61,049 nt of DNA from RGIG6904 sp024680835 (GTDB lineage: Bacteria; Bacillota; Clostridia; Lachnospirales; Lachnospiraceae), in assembly GCA_024680835.1 (NCBI GenBank), contig JAILBP010000287.1:1-61049 (forward strand), read 5' to 3'. The notes beneath the pieces are model-generated. The model worked only from the letters and a program-made list of their open reading frames with translations, did not search any database and was not told the DNA's origin. The translations under genes and the position numbers were made by a program. This document shows positions 8,722 to 17,722 of this stretch, piece after piece (position 1 is the stretch's first letter; every line of letters starts with the position of its first letter).

Positions 8722-10326
8722 TTACGCCCTGAAATCTACCGAGTTACCGTTGTCTCTCATCACAGAAGCGTTTACGATCTCTGCCTCAGTAAGATTATCG
8801 GCTATTTCCTCCGGATTGTTTAGATTTATATTTCTGATACCGGTGATACGTTCCATTGCCTCCTCGGCGCCCTCACCCTGTCTGTCTCCCTGCCTCTGAT
8901 CGCCGCCTGCGGCGCTTCCCGTCTGGTTTTCATAAGCGCTTTCAAACTCGTGGGTTTCAACCGTGACTTCCACGGCAGTTACTTTGACTCCCGCATTTTC
9001 AAGGTTCGCCCTGAGTTCGGCGATCTGGGTGTTTAAAGCATCCCTGACCTGCTCATTTTCAACTCTGACTTCAGCAGTGAGATTCCCCTGTTTTTCAGTC
9101 ACATGGAGAGTGAGCTGTCCTAAGTTTTCCGGATTTAATCTCATAGACAGCGTGGTCTGCTCATTTTCCATATTTCTGGTAAGTGTCGCAAACTGTTCAA
9201 TGAGATTGTCCACATCTATGTAACCTGCGACATCATCTGTTGAGGAAACCGCCTGTGCGTGCACATCCGAATTCAAATGTACCCCTGTATCCGCTGCGTT
9301 GTGAACCGCTTCTCTTCCGGCACTGTCCCCAAGGTTTTCAGTATCAGTCTTTTTCCGGAAACTTCCGGTCTGTCCGCCGAGAGCCTCACCCTCATCATCC
9401 TGACTAAAGCTGTTATTGTCAGCCCCGTCTCCGGCCGGGACCCCATTATCATCTTCTGCCGCCGTATCGGAAACCTTATCCGAAGAACGCAAAGCAGGGT
9501 CCTCTGCTGTTTCCTTTTCAGAAACTTCCCGGGTTGTCACCACCTGATCCGATATCCTGACATTTTGATTCTCACCGTCGGACACCTGAGTCACATCCCC
9601 TGCAGCTTCCTGAGAAACCGTCATGTCTGCCCCGGCATCAGCCGCGAAACCGCCGGCTGCAAGATCTGTTTCCTCAACGCCCGCATCCTGTGAAACAATG
9701 AAAACTTCGGCATCAACCGGCTCTTCCATAAGCTTCAGCACACCTGTAAGCTCATCCGGTGCCACGGAAAACTCCGAAGCCAGTTCGTTTCTGATCTGAG
9801 CAACATTGTCCAACAGCCCGCTCATACCCGGCATTGACAGAAGATCCACGGCGCTCTCAGCCCCGGAAAGTTCCGTCACCAGTTGAACCAGCATATTCTG
9901 GTCAAAAAGATCCGCGTCGGTCAAGCCCAGCAGATTCATAACCTTTTCGATATCCTCATCGGATACCTTGAATTCGTCTTTTATTGCTTCTTTTATCTTT
10001 TCCGCTTTGTCCGAGGCAATCTTTTTGTTCTCGGGTGATGCAGTATCAACTTTGTCCTTTGCACTGTCCTTTTGTCTGATATTGGAATGTGTCTCGGACT
10101 GCAGTTTATTGTATGACTCTTCCGGCGATGAACTTTTCGTCTGTGACGACGTCTCCTTTTTTTCTGCATTTATATCAGGCGCCTGCATAGAGGCGCTTCT
10201 GTCCATAAATTCGGAAAAAACATCAACACCGGTGAGATCAACATCTTCTTTTCCTTCAGCCTTTGACGCCTGAACGTCGCTCTTCACCATAGGCTGTGAA
10301 AAGACCGAAATATTACCTGTCGTCAT
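8722..10326 (-). CDS. fliK: FliK, flagellar hook-length control protein
   Basis: A 534-aa protein with the FliK plan. A long, low-complexity N-terminal region (about 1-370, rich in Asp, Glu, Ser, Ala and Val) would act as the molecular ruler. The compact C-terminal domain (about 385-470) carries LSMRLNPENLGQLTLHV and VENEQVRDALNTQIAELRA, the Flg_hook signature. In known systems FliK is exported, measures the hook and switches the export gate from hook to filament substrates. GGAGG lies 6 bp before the ATG. It stands between ylxF/motE and flgD. The N-terminal part is not alignable and should not be used for family assignment. Confidence 0.93.
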   Translation of the reverse strand: MTTGNISVFSQPMVKSDVQASKAEGKEDVDLTGVDVFSEFMDRSASMQAPDINAEKKETSSQTKSSSPEESYNKLQSETHSNIRQKDSAKDKVDTASPENKKIASDKAEKIKEAIKDEFKVSDEDIEKVMNLLGLTDADLFDQNMLVQLVTELSGAESAVDLLSMPGMSGLLDNVAQIRNELASEFSVAPDELTGVLKLMEEPVDAEVFIVSQDAGVEETDLAAGGFAADAGADMTVSQEAAGDVTQVSDGENQNVRISDQVVTTREVSEKETAEDPALRSSDKVSDTAAEDDNGVPAGDGADNNSFSQDDEGEALGGQTGSFRKKTDTENLGDSAGREAVHNAADTGVHLNSDVHAQAVSSTDDVAGYIDVDNLIEQFATLTRNMENEQTTLSMRLNPENLGQLTLHVTEKQGNLTAEVRVENEQVRDALNTQIAELRANLENAGVKVTAVEVTVETHEFESAYENQTGSAAGGDQRQGDRQGEGAEEAMERITGIRNINLNNPEEIADNLTEAEIVNASVMRDNGNSVDFRA

Positions 10327-10349
10327 AGAATCCCTCCGATCTTATTTTC

Positions 10350-11180
10350 TTATTTTTTATTTTTATCGGGGTATAGGATCTCCGTCACCCTGGCGGCAAT
10401 CTCAGCATCCATGTTGCCCAATATCTCTCCTCTCGACTCCGCATCCATTTTCTCGAGGATCTCTGCAACAAGCGTGAGATTATCCGTCATGGTATCAAAG
10501 ATCTTTGCCGCATTTTTCGCCTTCATGTTGGAATATGTTTTTACGTAATTGTCCAGCTCGGAGTTATACTGCTGCTGTTCCAGCACCTGTTTGTATATTC
10601 TCTCGGCATTCTCCGGCGAGATCTGCGCATAATACTCCTGATAATATGATATATCGGGCGCTTCATCCGAAAAAACAACCTCTTCGTCAAATTTTTTCTT
10701 AAGATCATCAAATTCTTTTATCTTTGTTTCGTAACTCTTGAGTTTTTCTATCTTTGACTTCAGCTCTTCGATGCGCTTATTTTTGCTGGCGACCTTCTCC
10801 TGTTCTCCGGCCAGCTCACGCTCCAGCATCTTTATGTACTCCACCGCATCATCGATGGTGGCAAAGCTGTGGTCGGGATCCTCGTCGGTTTCCTTCACCT
10901 CCGGCAGTATCATGTTCAGATATGGTACATTCTTGAACACGGGATACATGACCGTGGAGCCGAAACCACCCACATCCCATTTGACTATCAGCACAAAGAT
11001 GCCGAGCCAGAGCGCTATTATGACGAGGGATGCCAAAAATACCGCGATCTTGGTGCCTATTCCTCCCTCGTCCTCATCCGATGCGGCTTCCGCCCCCTGG
11101 GCCTCGGCCTTCTTTTTCTTTTTTTCCTCTTTTGCGGCTGCCTTTGCTTCTTTTTCAGCCTGCTTATCATCACCCGGCAT
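10350..11180 (-). CDS. MotE/YlxF-like flagellar protein (MgtE N-terminal domain)
   Basis: A 276-aa protein with a highly charged Lys/Glu/Ala-rich cytoplasmic start (about 1-42), one membrane segment (about 47-68, IAVFLASLVIIALWLGIFVL), a coiled coil (about 120-175) and a C-terminal helical domain. That domain contains repeats such as AAKIFDTMTDNLTLVAEILEKM, which resemble the MgtE N-terminal domain. This is the layout of Bacillus YlxF and related MotE-like proteins encoded between fliJ and fliK, exactly as here. Its precise role in this organism is unknown; MotE in proteobacteria chaperones or stabilises the stator. Confidence in the family is good; confidence in the function is low. Confidence 0.75.
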   Translation of the reverse strand: MPGDDKQAEKEAKAAAKEEKKKKKAEAQGAEAASDEDEGGIGTKIAVFLASLVIIALWLGIFVLIVKWDVGGFGSTVMYPVFKNVPYLNMILPEVKETDEDPDHSFATIDDAVEYIKMLERELAGEQEKVASKNKRIEELKSKIEKLKSYETKIKEFDDLKKKFDEEVVFSDEAPDISYYQEYYAQISPENAERIYKQVLEQQQYNSELDNYVKTYSNMKAKNAAKIFDTMTDNLTLVAEILEKMDAESRGEILGNMDAEIAARVTEILYPDKNKK

Positions 11181-11220
11181 TTCTGTCTCCTCTTAATCAA
11201 TGTAACGGCACGGTTACGTA

Positions 11221-11661
11221 TTACTTTTTCCCGTAAGTATAGCTCACAAGTCCGTCGATCTCTTTTGCTTCCTCAGCCGCAAGCTCCTGCTTGAATACTT
11301 CAAACGCTTTTTCCTTAAGCTTTTCATGGGATTTTCTGCTCACCATCTCATCATTCAGTTTCTTTCTGGCGATATCCACATTTTTTCTGGCCACCTGAAC
11401 CCGCACCATCTGATCTTTTATGATGGTCTTCATGGCATCGATAGCCTGTTTATTGGCATTGAGTTCAACCGGATTGAGCTTTCCGCTCATAAGCTCCTTG
11501 GCGCGTCTCTCATATCTGGTTCTGCGCACGGTGAGCTCGGCGAGCTTTTTTTCCTCCTCCGCAAGAGCTGCGTTCGCAGCGGCGAACTCATTCTTTGCCT
11601 GCTCTTCGAGTTTGTATTTTATGTTTAATATGCCCTGCATCCGGTAGTTGAATTTAGCCAT
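11221..11661 (-). CDS. fliJ: FliJ, flagellar export chaperone/ATPase stalk
   Basis: A 146-aa protein that is almost entirely a charged alpha-helical coiled coil (Lys, Glu, Ala and Arg with heptad spacing), starting MAKFNYRMQGILNIKYKLEEQ. The F-x-Y-R-x-Q-x-I-L start and length are typical of FliJ, which forms an antiparallel coiled coil inserted into the FliI ATPase ring and links it to the export gate. It is normally adjacent to fliI. Here it is separated from fliI by a 146-bp gap that holds a repeat. Family conservation is low, so context counts. Confidence 0.88.
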   Translation of the reverse strand: MAKFNYRMQGILNIKYKLEEQAKNEFAAANAALAEEEKKLAELTVRRTRYERRAKELMSGKLNPVELNANKQAIDAMKTIIKDQMVRVQVARKNVDIARKKLNDEMVSRKSHEKLKEKAFEVFKQELAAEEAKEIDGLVSYTYGKK

Positions 11662-11678
11662 ATCAAATCACCCTTTGT

Positions 11679-11800
11679 CCCCCTCAGTCAGCTACGCTGA
11701 CAGCTCCCCCGAAGGGGGAGCCTTTAAAAAACACCCGGTTTTACTGACAATTTCACCTGAGACCGATCCCTTTAGTCAGCTCCCTCAAGTGGAAGGTCTT
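11679..11800. repeat. GC-rich hairpin repeat between fliI and fliJ
   Basis: The gap holds two related blocks in direct orientation. 11679-11722 contains GTCAGCTACGCTGAC (imperfect palindrome) followed by GGCTCCCCC/GGGGGAGCC type complementarity with a CGAA/TTCG loop (11703-11722). 11776-11798 is a degenerate second copy (GTCAGCTCCCTCAAGTGGAAGG). I recall very similar intergenic sequences in many clostridial genomes, so this is likely a dispersed repeat and not gene-specific. On the minus-strand mRNA it forms a strong hairpin without a T-run, so it is not a standard terminator. Confidence 0.7.
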
Positions 11801-11807
11801 AGTCGAT

Positions 11808-13124
11808 TCAGTCCCTGAATATGTCGTACATCATGTTTATCTCGTCCTCAAAGTTAAATTTCTCATCGGTACGTTGAAGGAGGAAATCATTGACCGCGCC
11901 TATCTTTTTGATGGCGTAGTCGATCTCTCTGTTGGAACCGTTTTTGTAGGCTCCTATGTTGATCAGATCCTCGGCCTCCGCGTAGGTCGCCATAACATTC
12001 TTGAGTTTTCCGGAGACATCCTTGTGCTCCCGGGTGGCTATGGCGGACATTACTCTGGAGATGGATGCCAGCACATCGATGGCCGGATAGTGATTGCGCT
12101 GGGCAAGACGCCTGTTCAGCACTATATGTCCGTCCAGTATACCTCTCGCGGTATCGGTGATGGGTTCGTTGAAATCATCACCGTCCACCAGAACGGTATA
12201 GAGCCCCGTGATGGATCCCGCATCATTGGTGCCCGCTCTCTCCAAAAGCTTGGGAAGTTCCGCATAAACCGACGGTGGATATCCTCTTGTAACAGGAGGC
12301 TCACCCGAAGCAAGCCCTATCTCTCTCTGAGCCATGGAAAAACGGGTGAGGGAGTCCATCATCAACAAGACATCACATCCCTCGTCCCTGAAATATTCGG
12401 CTATAGCCGTGGCTGTCATCGCCGCCTTTTTTCGAATCAGCGCAGGTTTATCCGAGGTGGCCACCACCACCACGGATCTGGCCATACCTTCGGGGCCCAG
12501 ATCCCTCTCTATGAATTCCCTTACCTCACGGCCTCGCTCTCCGATCAAAGCGATGACATTGATATCGGCCTTCGTGTTTCTGGCAAACATACCCATCAGG
12601 GTACTCTTGCCCACGCCGGAACCGGCAAATATACCTATACGCTGACCCTTGCCCACGGTTATAAGCCCGTCCACAGCTTTTACACCCAGGGGCAGTACAT
12701 CGGATATTATGCGTCTTTTCATGGGATCCGGCGGCATACATTCCACGGGATAGTCCTTGCCGCCAAGGATCCTGATATCGTCTGTATCCGTAGGCCTTCC
12801 GAGACCGTCCAGGGTATGTCCCAAAAGCGCCCTGCCTACATTTACTGACAGGGGGTGCCCCGTGTTTTCCACAATACATCCCCCGCCTATACCTTCAACG
12901 CTCTCAACAGGCATCAGCAGCAATATATTATCCCTGAAGCCTATGACCTCGGCCATGATAAATATATTTTTTTCCCTATCTACTATAATGCGGCACAGAT
13001 CCGCAAGTTTGGCATCGGGACCTATAGATTCCACCGTCAGCCCCACCACCTTGACAACCTTTCCGAAAGCATTGTATTTTGGCGTATCCAAAACATTATA
13101 GTATTTGTTAAGATCAAATTCCAA
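11808..13124 (-). CDS. fliI: FliI, flagellar export ATPase
   Basis: A 438-aa ATPase related to the F1 beta subunit. The Walker A motif is AGSGVGKS at residues 167-174, and Walker B lies in CDVLLMMDSLTRF (about 250-262). The stretch TRGYPPSVYAELPKLLERAG is the type III secretion ATPase signature. It energises unfolding and delivery of flagellar substrates to the export gate, working with FliH (regulator, encoded just upstream) and FliJ. The start codon is TTG (13122-13124), 3 bp after the fliH stop codon; the ribosome binding site is weak (GGCAGGG at about 7 bp). No in-frame ATG would leave the conserved N-terminal domain complete. Confidence 0.97.
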   Translation of the reverse strand: MEFDLNKYYNVLDTPKYNAFGKVVKVVGLTVESIGPDAKLADLCRIIVDREKNIFIMAEVIGFRDNILLLMPVESVEGIGGGCIVENTGHPLSVNVGRALLGHTLDGLGRPTDTDDIRILGGKDYPVECMPPDPMKRRIISDVLPLGVKAVDGLITVGKGQRIGIFAGSGVGKSTLMGMFARNTKADINVIALIGERGREVREFIERDLGPEGMARSVVVVATSDKPALIRKKAAMTATAIAEYFRDEGCDVLLMMDSLTRFSMAQREIGLASGEPPVTRGYPPSVYAELPKLLERAGTNDAGSITGLYTVLVDGDDFNEPITDTARGILDGHIVLNRRLAQRNHYPAIDVLASISRVMSAIATREHKDVSGKLKNVMATYAEAEDLINIGAYKNGSNREIDYAIKKIGAVNDFLLQRTDEKFNFEDEINMMYDIFRD

Positions 13125-13127
13125 GAT

Positions 13128-13994
13128 TCAGCCCTGCCTTGTACTGAGAGCCTTAAGCTCCTTCTTGAGATTTTCCAGTTCCACCTTAAAACTGCAATCA
13201 TAAACTCCCGAATCTGCATCCACGATGCAATCTCCGGCCGAGAGAGAGACATCCATAACTATGTCCAGATTTGCGTCATTACCGATTATCTTCACAAATT
13301 CGTCCCTTGATCCTCTCACAAAATCAATGTCAGCCTCGGAGACCTTAACCTTATAATTTTTGGTCTCCCTGATGTTACGCATGGCGTTTTTGATCAGAAA
13401 AAGCAACAGTTCCCTGCTGTCCGAAAACTTTACAAAAAATACTTTTTCGAATATGTCCAGCATGGTATCTAAAAGGTCCGATTCCAGGGATGCCATGTTA
13501 TTTTCGTAATCTGTATTCAGCCTTTGTTCCAGCTCGTCAAGTTCCCTGGCGCGACCCTCATACTCCTCGGAAGCAGCTTTTTTTCCTTCTTCATAACCCT
13601 TTGATCTGGCTTCCTCAAAAGCCTGCTGTTTTATGGATTCTGCCTCTGCTCTGGCCTCCTGAATCGTTCTCTCGGCCTCTTCCCTCGCAGTGCTTATTAT
13701 GTCATCGGCCTCATTTCTGGCGATCTCACCATAATCGATATTTTCTTCTTCACTGCTATTTAAAATACCCGGATCTAGATCATCCGGGCCAATTTCTTCG
13801 GAAAACTCTTCACCTGTCTCACGGCTGAATCTCTCCAGTCGCTCGCTGCGGTTTTTTGCCTCCTGTTCTGACTGAAGCTTTGCCAGTTTTTGCATGATCA
13901 TATCGTTGGAATTGATGATGCGCTTCTCCACTTTGTCAGCTTTATATATCCTGTTTTTTTCACTTATAATCTCAGACATGCTAAAATCAGCCAA
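13128..13994 (-). CDS. fliH: FliH, flagellar export ATPase regulator
   Basis: A 288-aa protein with an acidic, flexible N-terminal half, then a long helix rich in Glu, Ala and Arg (about 95-175, EAERTIQEARAEAESIKQQA), then the conserved FliH/HrpE C-terminal domain (about 180-275). The helix type matches FliH/YscL and the peripheral stalk of F-type ATPases. FliH binds FliI as a dimer and docks it to the C-ring. The likely start is TTG at 13994, which overlaps fliG by 8 bp and has GGAGG 11 bp upstream; an ATG five codons later is an alternative. Assignment rests on the C-terminal domain and on its position between fliG and fliI. Confidence 0.92.
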   Translation of the reverse strand: MADFSMSEIISEKNRIYKADKVEKRIINSNDMIMQKLAKLQSEQEAKNRSERLERFSRETGEEFSEEIGPDDLDPGILNSSEEENIDYGEIARNEADDIISTAREEAERTIQEARAEAESIKQQAFEEARSKGYEEGKKAASEEYEGRARELDELEQRLNTDYENNMASLESDLLDTMLDIFEKVFFVKFSDSRELLLFLIKNAMRNIRETKNYKVKVSEADIDFVRGSRDEFVKIIGNDANLDIVMDVSLSAGDCIVDADSGVYDCSFKVELENLKKELKALSTRQG

Positions 13995-14994
13995 TCAGCT
14001 CGTCACCTCCGCCTCGCGAAATAATGATCTCTCCCGAATCTTCGAGACGTCTAATAACTGCAACTATCTTCTGCTGTGCTTCCTCCACATCCTTCATACG
14101 CACAGGTCCCATGAATTCGATATCTTCCTGGATCATGGCGGCAAGACGCTTTGAAAGGTTCTTTAAGATGATAGCCTTAACCTCCTCATTGGAACCCTTG
14201 AGAGCAACCTCGAGGTCGGAGTTTTCCACGTCACGCAGCACTCTCTGTATAGCACGGTCGTCCAGCAGCAAAATGTCTTCGAATACAAACATCTTCTTTC
14301 TGATCTCGTCCGCCAGCTCCGGATCTTCGATCTCCAATACTTCCATGATATGTTTTTCCGTACCGCGGTCTACGGTATTCAGGATGTTCACGACTGAATC
14401 CACGCCGCCAACAATGGTGTAATCCTGGTTGACCAGTGAAGCAAGTTTTCTCTCCAGCACGCTCTCCACCTCTTTGATCACATCCGGCGATGTACGATCC
14501 ATGGTGGCAATTCTCCTGGTGACATCCGCCTGCATATCCGGAGGCAATGCTCCCACTATGGTAGCTGCCTGATTTGAAGAAATGTATGACAATATCATGG
14601 CGATGGTCTGCGGATGCTCGTCCTGTATGAAGTTCAGGATCTGTGAAGGCTCTGTCTTTCTCACGAACTCGAAAGGACGTACCTGAAGAGAAGCTGTGAG
14701 CTTTGTGATAACCTCTCTTGCCTTCTCCTCTCCCAACGCCTTGTCCAGAAGCTCTTTCGCGTAGCCGATACCACCCTCTGCGATATACTGCTGTGCGAGG
14801 CAGACCTGATAAAATTCATTTATGACATCTTCTTTTGTCTGGGGTGAGACCGATCTTGTATTAGCTATCTCAAGAGTCAGTTCCTCTATCTCATCCTCTT
14901 TTAAATATTTAAATATCGAAGCTGACTTTTCGGGTCCCAAGGCTATCAGCAAAACTGCCGCCTTTTGAACTCCGCTGAGCTGTTCGTCCGCCAT
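13987..14994 (-). CDS. fliG: FliG, flagellar motor switch/torque protein
   Basis: A 335-aa protein of standard length. The N-terminal domain (LSGVQKAAVLLIALGPEKSA) binds FliF. The middle domain carries the EHPQTIAMILSYI motif with the conserved E-H-P-Q that contacts FliM. The C-terminal domain contains the charged torque helix (DDRAIQRVLRDVENSDLEVALKG) that meets the MotA loop. FliG transmits stator force to the rotor and sets rotation direction. The gene lies 15 bp after fliF and overlaps fliH. No unusual residue was noted. Confidence 0.98.
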   Translation of the reverse strand: MADEQLSGVQKAAVLLIALGPEKSASIFKYLKEDEIEELTLEIANTRSVSPQTKEDVINEFYQVCLAQQYIAEGGIGYAKELLDKALGEEKAREVITKLTASLQVRPFEFVRKTEPSQILNFIQDEHPQTIAMILSYISSNQAATIVGALPPDMQADVTRRIATMDRTSPDVIKEVESVLERKLASLVNQDYTIVGGVDSVVNILNTVDRGTEKHIMEVLEIEDPELADEIRKKMFVFEDILLLDDRAIQRVLRDVENSDLEVALKGSNEEVKAIILKNLSKRLAAMIQEDIEFMGPVRMKDVEEAQQKIVAVIRRLEDSGEIIISRGGGDELIG

Positions 14995-15009
14995 TTGTAC
15001 CGTCTCCTG

Positions 15010-16614
15010 TTAATCCCAATCCTCATTGAGCCAGTTTCTGAGCAGTGAAGCCACAGCCTCCGGCTTTTCATCAACAAACTTCTCTATCAGAAGTCTTGCG
15101 TCGGATTTCTCCTGGAATTCGATCTCATCAAGTTCTGCTTCATCCAGTTCACGCGTTGATTCCAAAAGTGATTCCACGGAAAGTTCCGGCTCCAGTTCCT
15201 CCACTTTGTCCACTCTGGTAGCCCGCCATACAACATATCCCAACAACGCGAATATCAATACTGCCAACAGTATCTGCAAAATATCGGCAGCCTTTACCGC
15301 AGGCGAGGTCTTGTATGTAAACATAGGCACTTCATATGCCACTATGGAAATATTGGCTGTATCAAAGCCTGTAGCCGCAGCGACCATGGAATAGAAGCTT
15401 GGATCCACCTCCAGCAGCTTCTTCTCGGAATTCTGTGCTATGAATTCCTCAAAGGTCATACTGTCCAGAGTTCCGTCATCTTTCAATGCCTGCTCGGAAT
15501 AATTGTGATAGGTCGTGGCAACCACCGTTATGGATGAATTGTCGTAGTTGATCTTTCCGCTTCCTCCGCTGGTCTTTGTGAGACGCTGGTTGGGAAGGTA
15601 ATCCTTGGTGTAATCCGTCACAGAGCTTTCGGTATAATCATTATCTTCCAGCATGTAGGTGGTCTCATCGTTGGCATCGGTTCCGGGAACCGCCGCTGCG
15701 CCGCCTACCGCATAACTCTCATAATAGCTCTCGGAATCAAGATATCCCTGAGTCATCTCGTCAGCCACGTAATACTGGAGATCCGTGATCTCGGAATTAC
15801 TGAAATCCATATCGAGATTCAGACCTACCGTAACAGTATCATAAACCTCCGTACCTTTTATGACATTGGAGACTTCATTGCGTATCTGTTCTTCATATTT
15901 CTGTCTTATGGACAAAACCGAAGAAGCAAGACCTGCCGTCGTGGAACTCTCACCTCCGGTGAAGAGCGCATTGGAATCCTGGTCTATGATGGAAACGCAA
16001 TCCGTGGTATCATTGCCCACCTGAGTCGCCAAAAACTTTGCAAGGCTGGCAGCCTGTGCCTCATCCATGCGCTCCGTCAATGTCAGTTTTACTGCCACAT
16101 ACGTATCCTGCGCCTTGGATATCAGCGTACCGTCATCGTCAGGTATATTCAGTGTCACTTCCGCCTCGGAAACATTGGAGAGTGTCTCCAGTATATCCGC
16201 AAATTTCTTTTCGAGATAAAGCTTATATGTCTTTTGTTTGTCCGACTCCGTAGTGGTAAAGCTGCCACTCAGAGCATCCGCTATGGTATATCCGTCGGTT
16301 GCGATATCATTGGAACCCAGCAGGATGCTGGCTTCTCCGTACTGTTTTTCGCTTACCTCATAGCTCAAGCCGTCCATGGACCGCTTGTATACGATGTTAT
16401 TTTCATCCAAAAGGGTCTGTACTGCCGCAGACTGGGTCGCATCCTGGCAATGGATCAGCGAAACATATTTGGTGCGTGTCACTGCCAGTATCAATATGAC
16501 CAGGGTGATCAAAACCACAGCGGCGGCACTTATGATAAACGCCTTCTGTTTGGTGGAAAAGCTTCTCCACCACGCTATAATCTTATCCAGGATCTTTCGA
16601 ATCTGCTCCGGCAT
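15010..16614 (-). CDS. fliF: FliF, flagellar MS-ring protein
   Basis: A 534-aa MS-ring protein. The first membrane segment lies at about 25-45 (FIISAAAVVLITLVILILAV). It is followed by the YscJ/FliF ring-building motifs, with conserved pieces such as KLYLEKKFADILETLSNV and VSEAEVTLNIP. The second membrane segment (about 437-455, ILQILLAVLIFALLGYVVW) is followed by an acidic C-terminal tail ending NWLNEDWD, the FliG-binding motif. FliF forms the basal ring on which the switch and export gate assemble. AGAGG precedes the ATG. It is preceded by a 279-bp gap filled with hairpin repeats that may set its expression relative to flgB-flgC-fliE. Confidence 0.97.
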   Translation of the reverse strand: MPEQIRKILDKIIAWWRSFSTKQKAFIISAAAVVLITLVILILAVTRTKYVSLIHCQDATQSAAVQTLLDENNIVYKRSMDGLSYEVSEKQYGEASILLGSNDIATDGYTIADALSGSFTTTESDKQKTYKLYLEKKFADILETLSNVSEAEVTLNIPDDDGTLISKAQDTYVAVKLTLTERMDEAQAASLAKFLATQVGNDTTDCVSIIDQDSNALFTGGESSTTAGLASSVLSIRQKYEEQIRNEVSNVIKGTEVYDTVTVGLNLDMDFSNSEITDLQYYVADEMTQGYLDSESYYESYAVGGAAAVPGTDANDETTYMLEDNDYTESSVTDYTKDYLPNQRLTKTSGGSGKINYDNSSITVVATTYHNYSEQALKDDGTLDSMTFEEFIAQNSEKKLLEVDPSFYSMVAAATGFDTANISIVAYEVPMFTYKTSPAVKAADILQILLAVLIFALLGYVVWRATRVDKVEELEPELSVESLLESTRELDEAELDEIEFQEKSDARLLIEKFVDEKPEAVASLLRNWLNEDWD

Positions 16615-16651
16615 CTTAAACCTCTTTCCGTTGGTTATGTTATCCTAAAAA

Positions 16652-16891
16652 AAATATTGATACCTCTTGACCGAAGAGGCATCATCTTGGATGCTTTGCA
16701 TCCAAGATGCGCTTCGGCATCATACTTCTTGACCGAAGAGGCATCCTACCTCTTTGTCGAAGAGGCATCATCTTGGATGCTTTGCATCCAAGATGCGCTT
16801 CGGCGTTCGCCGAAGCTTCGTCGTGACAAACATAAGCCACCCGGTCTGCGAGCAGCCCGGTGTCTTATGTTTGTCACGACATGCCTCTTCT
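16652..16891. repeat. Hairpin repeat array between fliE and fliF
   Basis: The gap contains two identical 27-nt hairpins (16683-16709 and 16769-16795; 12-bp perfect stems around a TTT loop) and a GCTTCGGC/GCCGAAGC hairpin (16797-16816). A third, longer palindrome has perfect 17-bp arms (16820-16836 and 16864-16880). GAAGAGGCAT occurs three times (16673, 16735, 16759) and its inverse ATGCCTCTTC once (16881). On the minus strand the last hairpin (CCTCTT/AAGAGG) precedes a run of eight T near 16652, so an attenuator is possible. No reading frame of note is present. Confidence 0.85.
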
Positions 16892-16893
16892 CA

Positions 16894-17211
16894 CTATACT
16901 TGCATATTCATGAGAGTATTATATCCCTCTAAAATCTTATCTCGCACGGCAACCGTGTATGAAAGTGCAATGTTTGCCTTCTGTTCGGCGATCATCAGAT
17001 CATGGGTGTTTTCCGCGTCACCGAGAGCAAACTGTATCTCTTTTTCTTCCGCACGGTTTTGGAGATAATTAGTCTCACTGATCATATTGAAAGCCGCTTC
17101 AAATATGGAAGAAAAGCCGGCCGCCGACTCGGTGACCGACGGTCTGTTTCCTGCAGCTATGGGAATCACGTTATTATTTATGCCCGAAATCGAATAAAGA
17201 TCTATAGCCAT
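16894..17211 (-). CDS. fliE: FliE, flagellar hook-basal body protein
   Basis: A 105-aa protein with the FliE pattern: a variable N-terminal half and a conserved helical C-terminal half. The latter carries FALGDAENTHDLMIAEQKAN and ends VAVRDKILEGYNTLMNMQV, which is the family's most conserved stretch. FliE links the MS ring to the rod and is among the first rod proteins exported. It follows flgC by 59 bp. The stop codon lies only a few bases before the palindromic array, so that array is in the 3' vicinity of fliE. Confidence 0.95.
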   Translation of the reverse strand: MAIDLYSISGINNNVIPIAAGNRPSVTESAAGFSSIFEAAFNMISETNYLQNRAEEKEIQFALGDAENTHDLMIAEQKANIALSYTVAVRDKILEGYNTLMNMQV

Positions 17212-17270
17212 ATCACAAACTCCAAATCACAAAGGATCTCAAAAACAGGACCAAAAACCGCGGTTATCCG

Positions 17271-17711
17271 TCAACCTCCTATGGAAAGACCTTTCTGTGC
17301 CATGTCCTTGCTGGCCTGGAATGCCGTAACATTGGCCTCGTAGGCACGGCTTGCATCTATAAGATTAGTCATCTCCGTCACAATATTGACGTTAGGATAG
17401 GTAACATAGCCGTTTTCATCCGCATCCGGGTGGCTGGGATCGTACTCCATGATGTAATCGGTGGTATGATCTTCCCTGACTCTCGTAACCTTAACTCCGT
17501 CACCCCTGAATTTATTGCGGTGGGCTTCCAGAACATCCGAAAAAGGAGTGATGGTCTTTGTGGCGAAAGTCACAACTTTTCGTGTGTACACATCTCCGTT
17601 TTCATCTCTGGTAGTATTTATATTTGCTATATTTTCCGCGATGATGTCGGCTCTGAACTGCTGTGCGGTCATGCCGGATGCGCTGATATCAAATGATTGA
17701 AAAAGTCCCAT
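17271..17711 (-). CDS. flgC: FlgC, flagellar basal-body rod protein
   Basis: A 146-aa rod protein. The N-terminal rod signature (FDISASGMTAQQFRADIIAENIANINT) contains the N-I-A-N motif. The C-terminus (VNIVTEMTNLIDASRAYEAN followed by V-T-A-F-Q-A-S-K-D-M) is the complementary helix used for coiled-coil packing. FlgC is one of the proximal rod subunits and works with FlgB and FliE. GAGGTGAG sits just upstream of the ATG. It is 11 bp after flgB. Confidence 0.96.
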   Translation of the reverse strand: MGLFQSFDISASGMTAQQFRADIIAENIANINTTRDENGDVYTRKVVTFATKTITPFSDVLEAHRNKFRGDGVKVTRVREDHTTDYIMEYDPSHPDADENGYVTYPNVNIVTEMTNLIDASRAYEANVTAFQASKDMAQKGLSIGG

Positions 17712-17722
17712 ATAATCTCACC

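Noticed and set aside
11874..12848. 324-codon plus-strand open frame opposite fliI
   Set aside because: fliI is a clear, complete gene with Walker motifs; the antisense frame has no binding site or recognisable domain.
16652..16891. CRISPR array
   Set aside because: The repeats are palindromic hairpins at irregular spacing with no unique spacers of constant size and no cas genes near.
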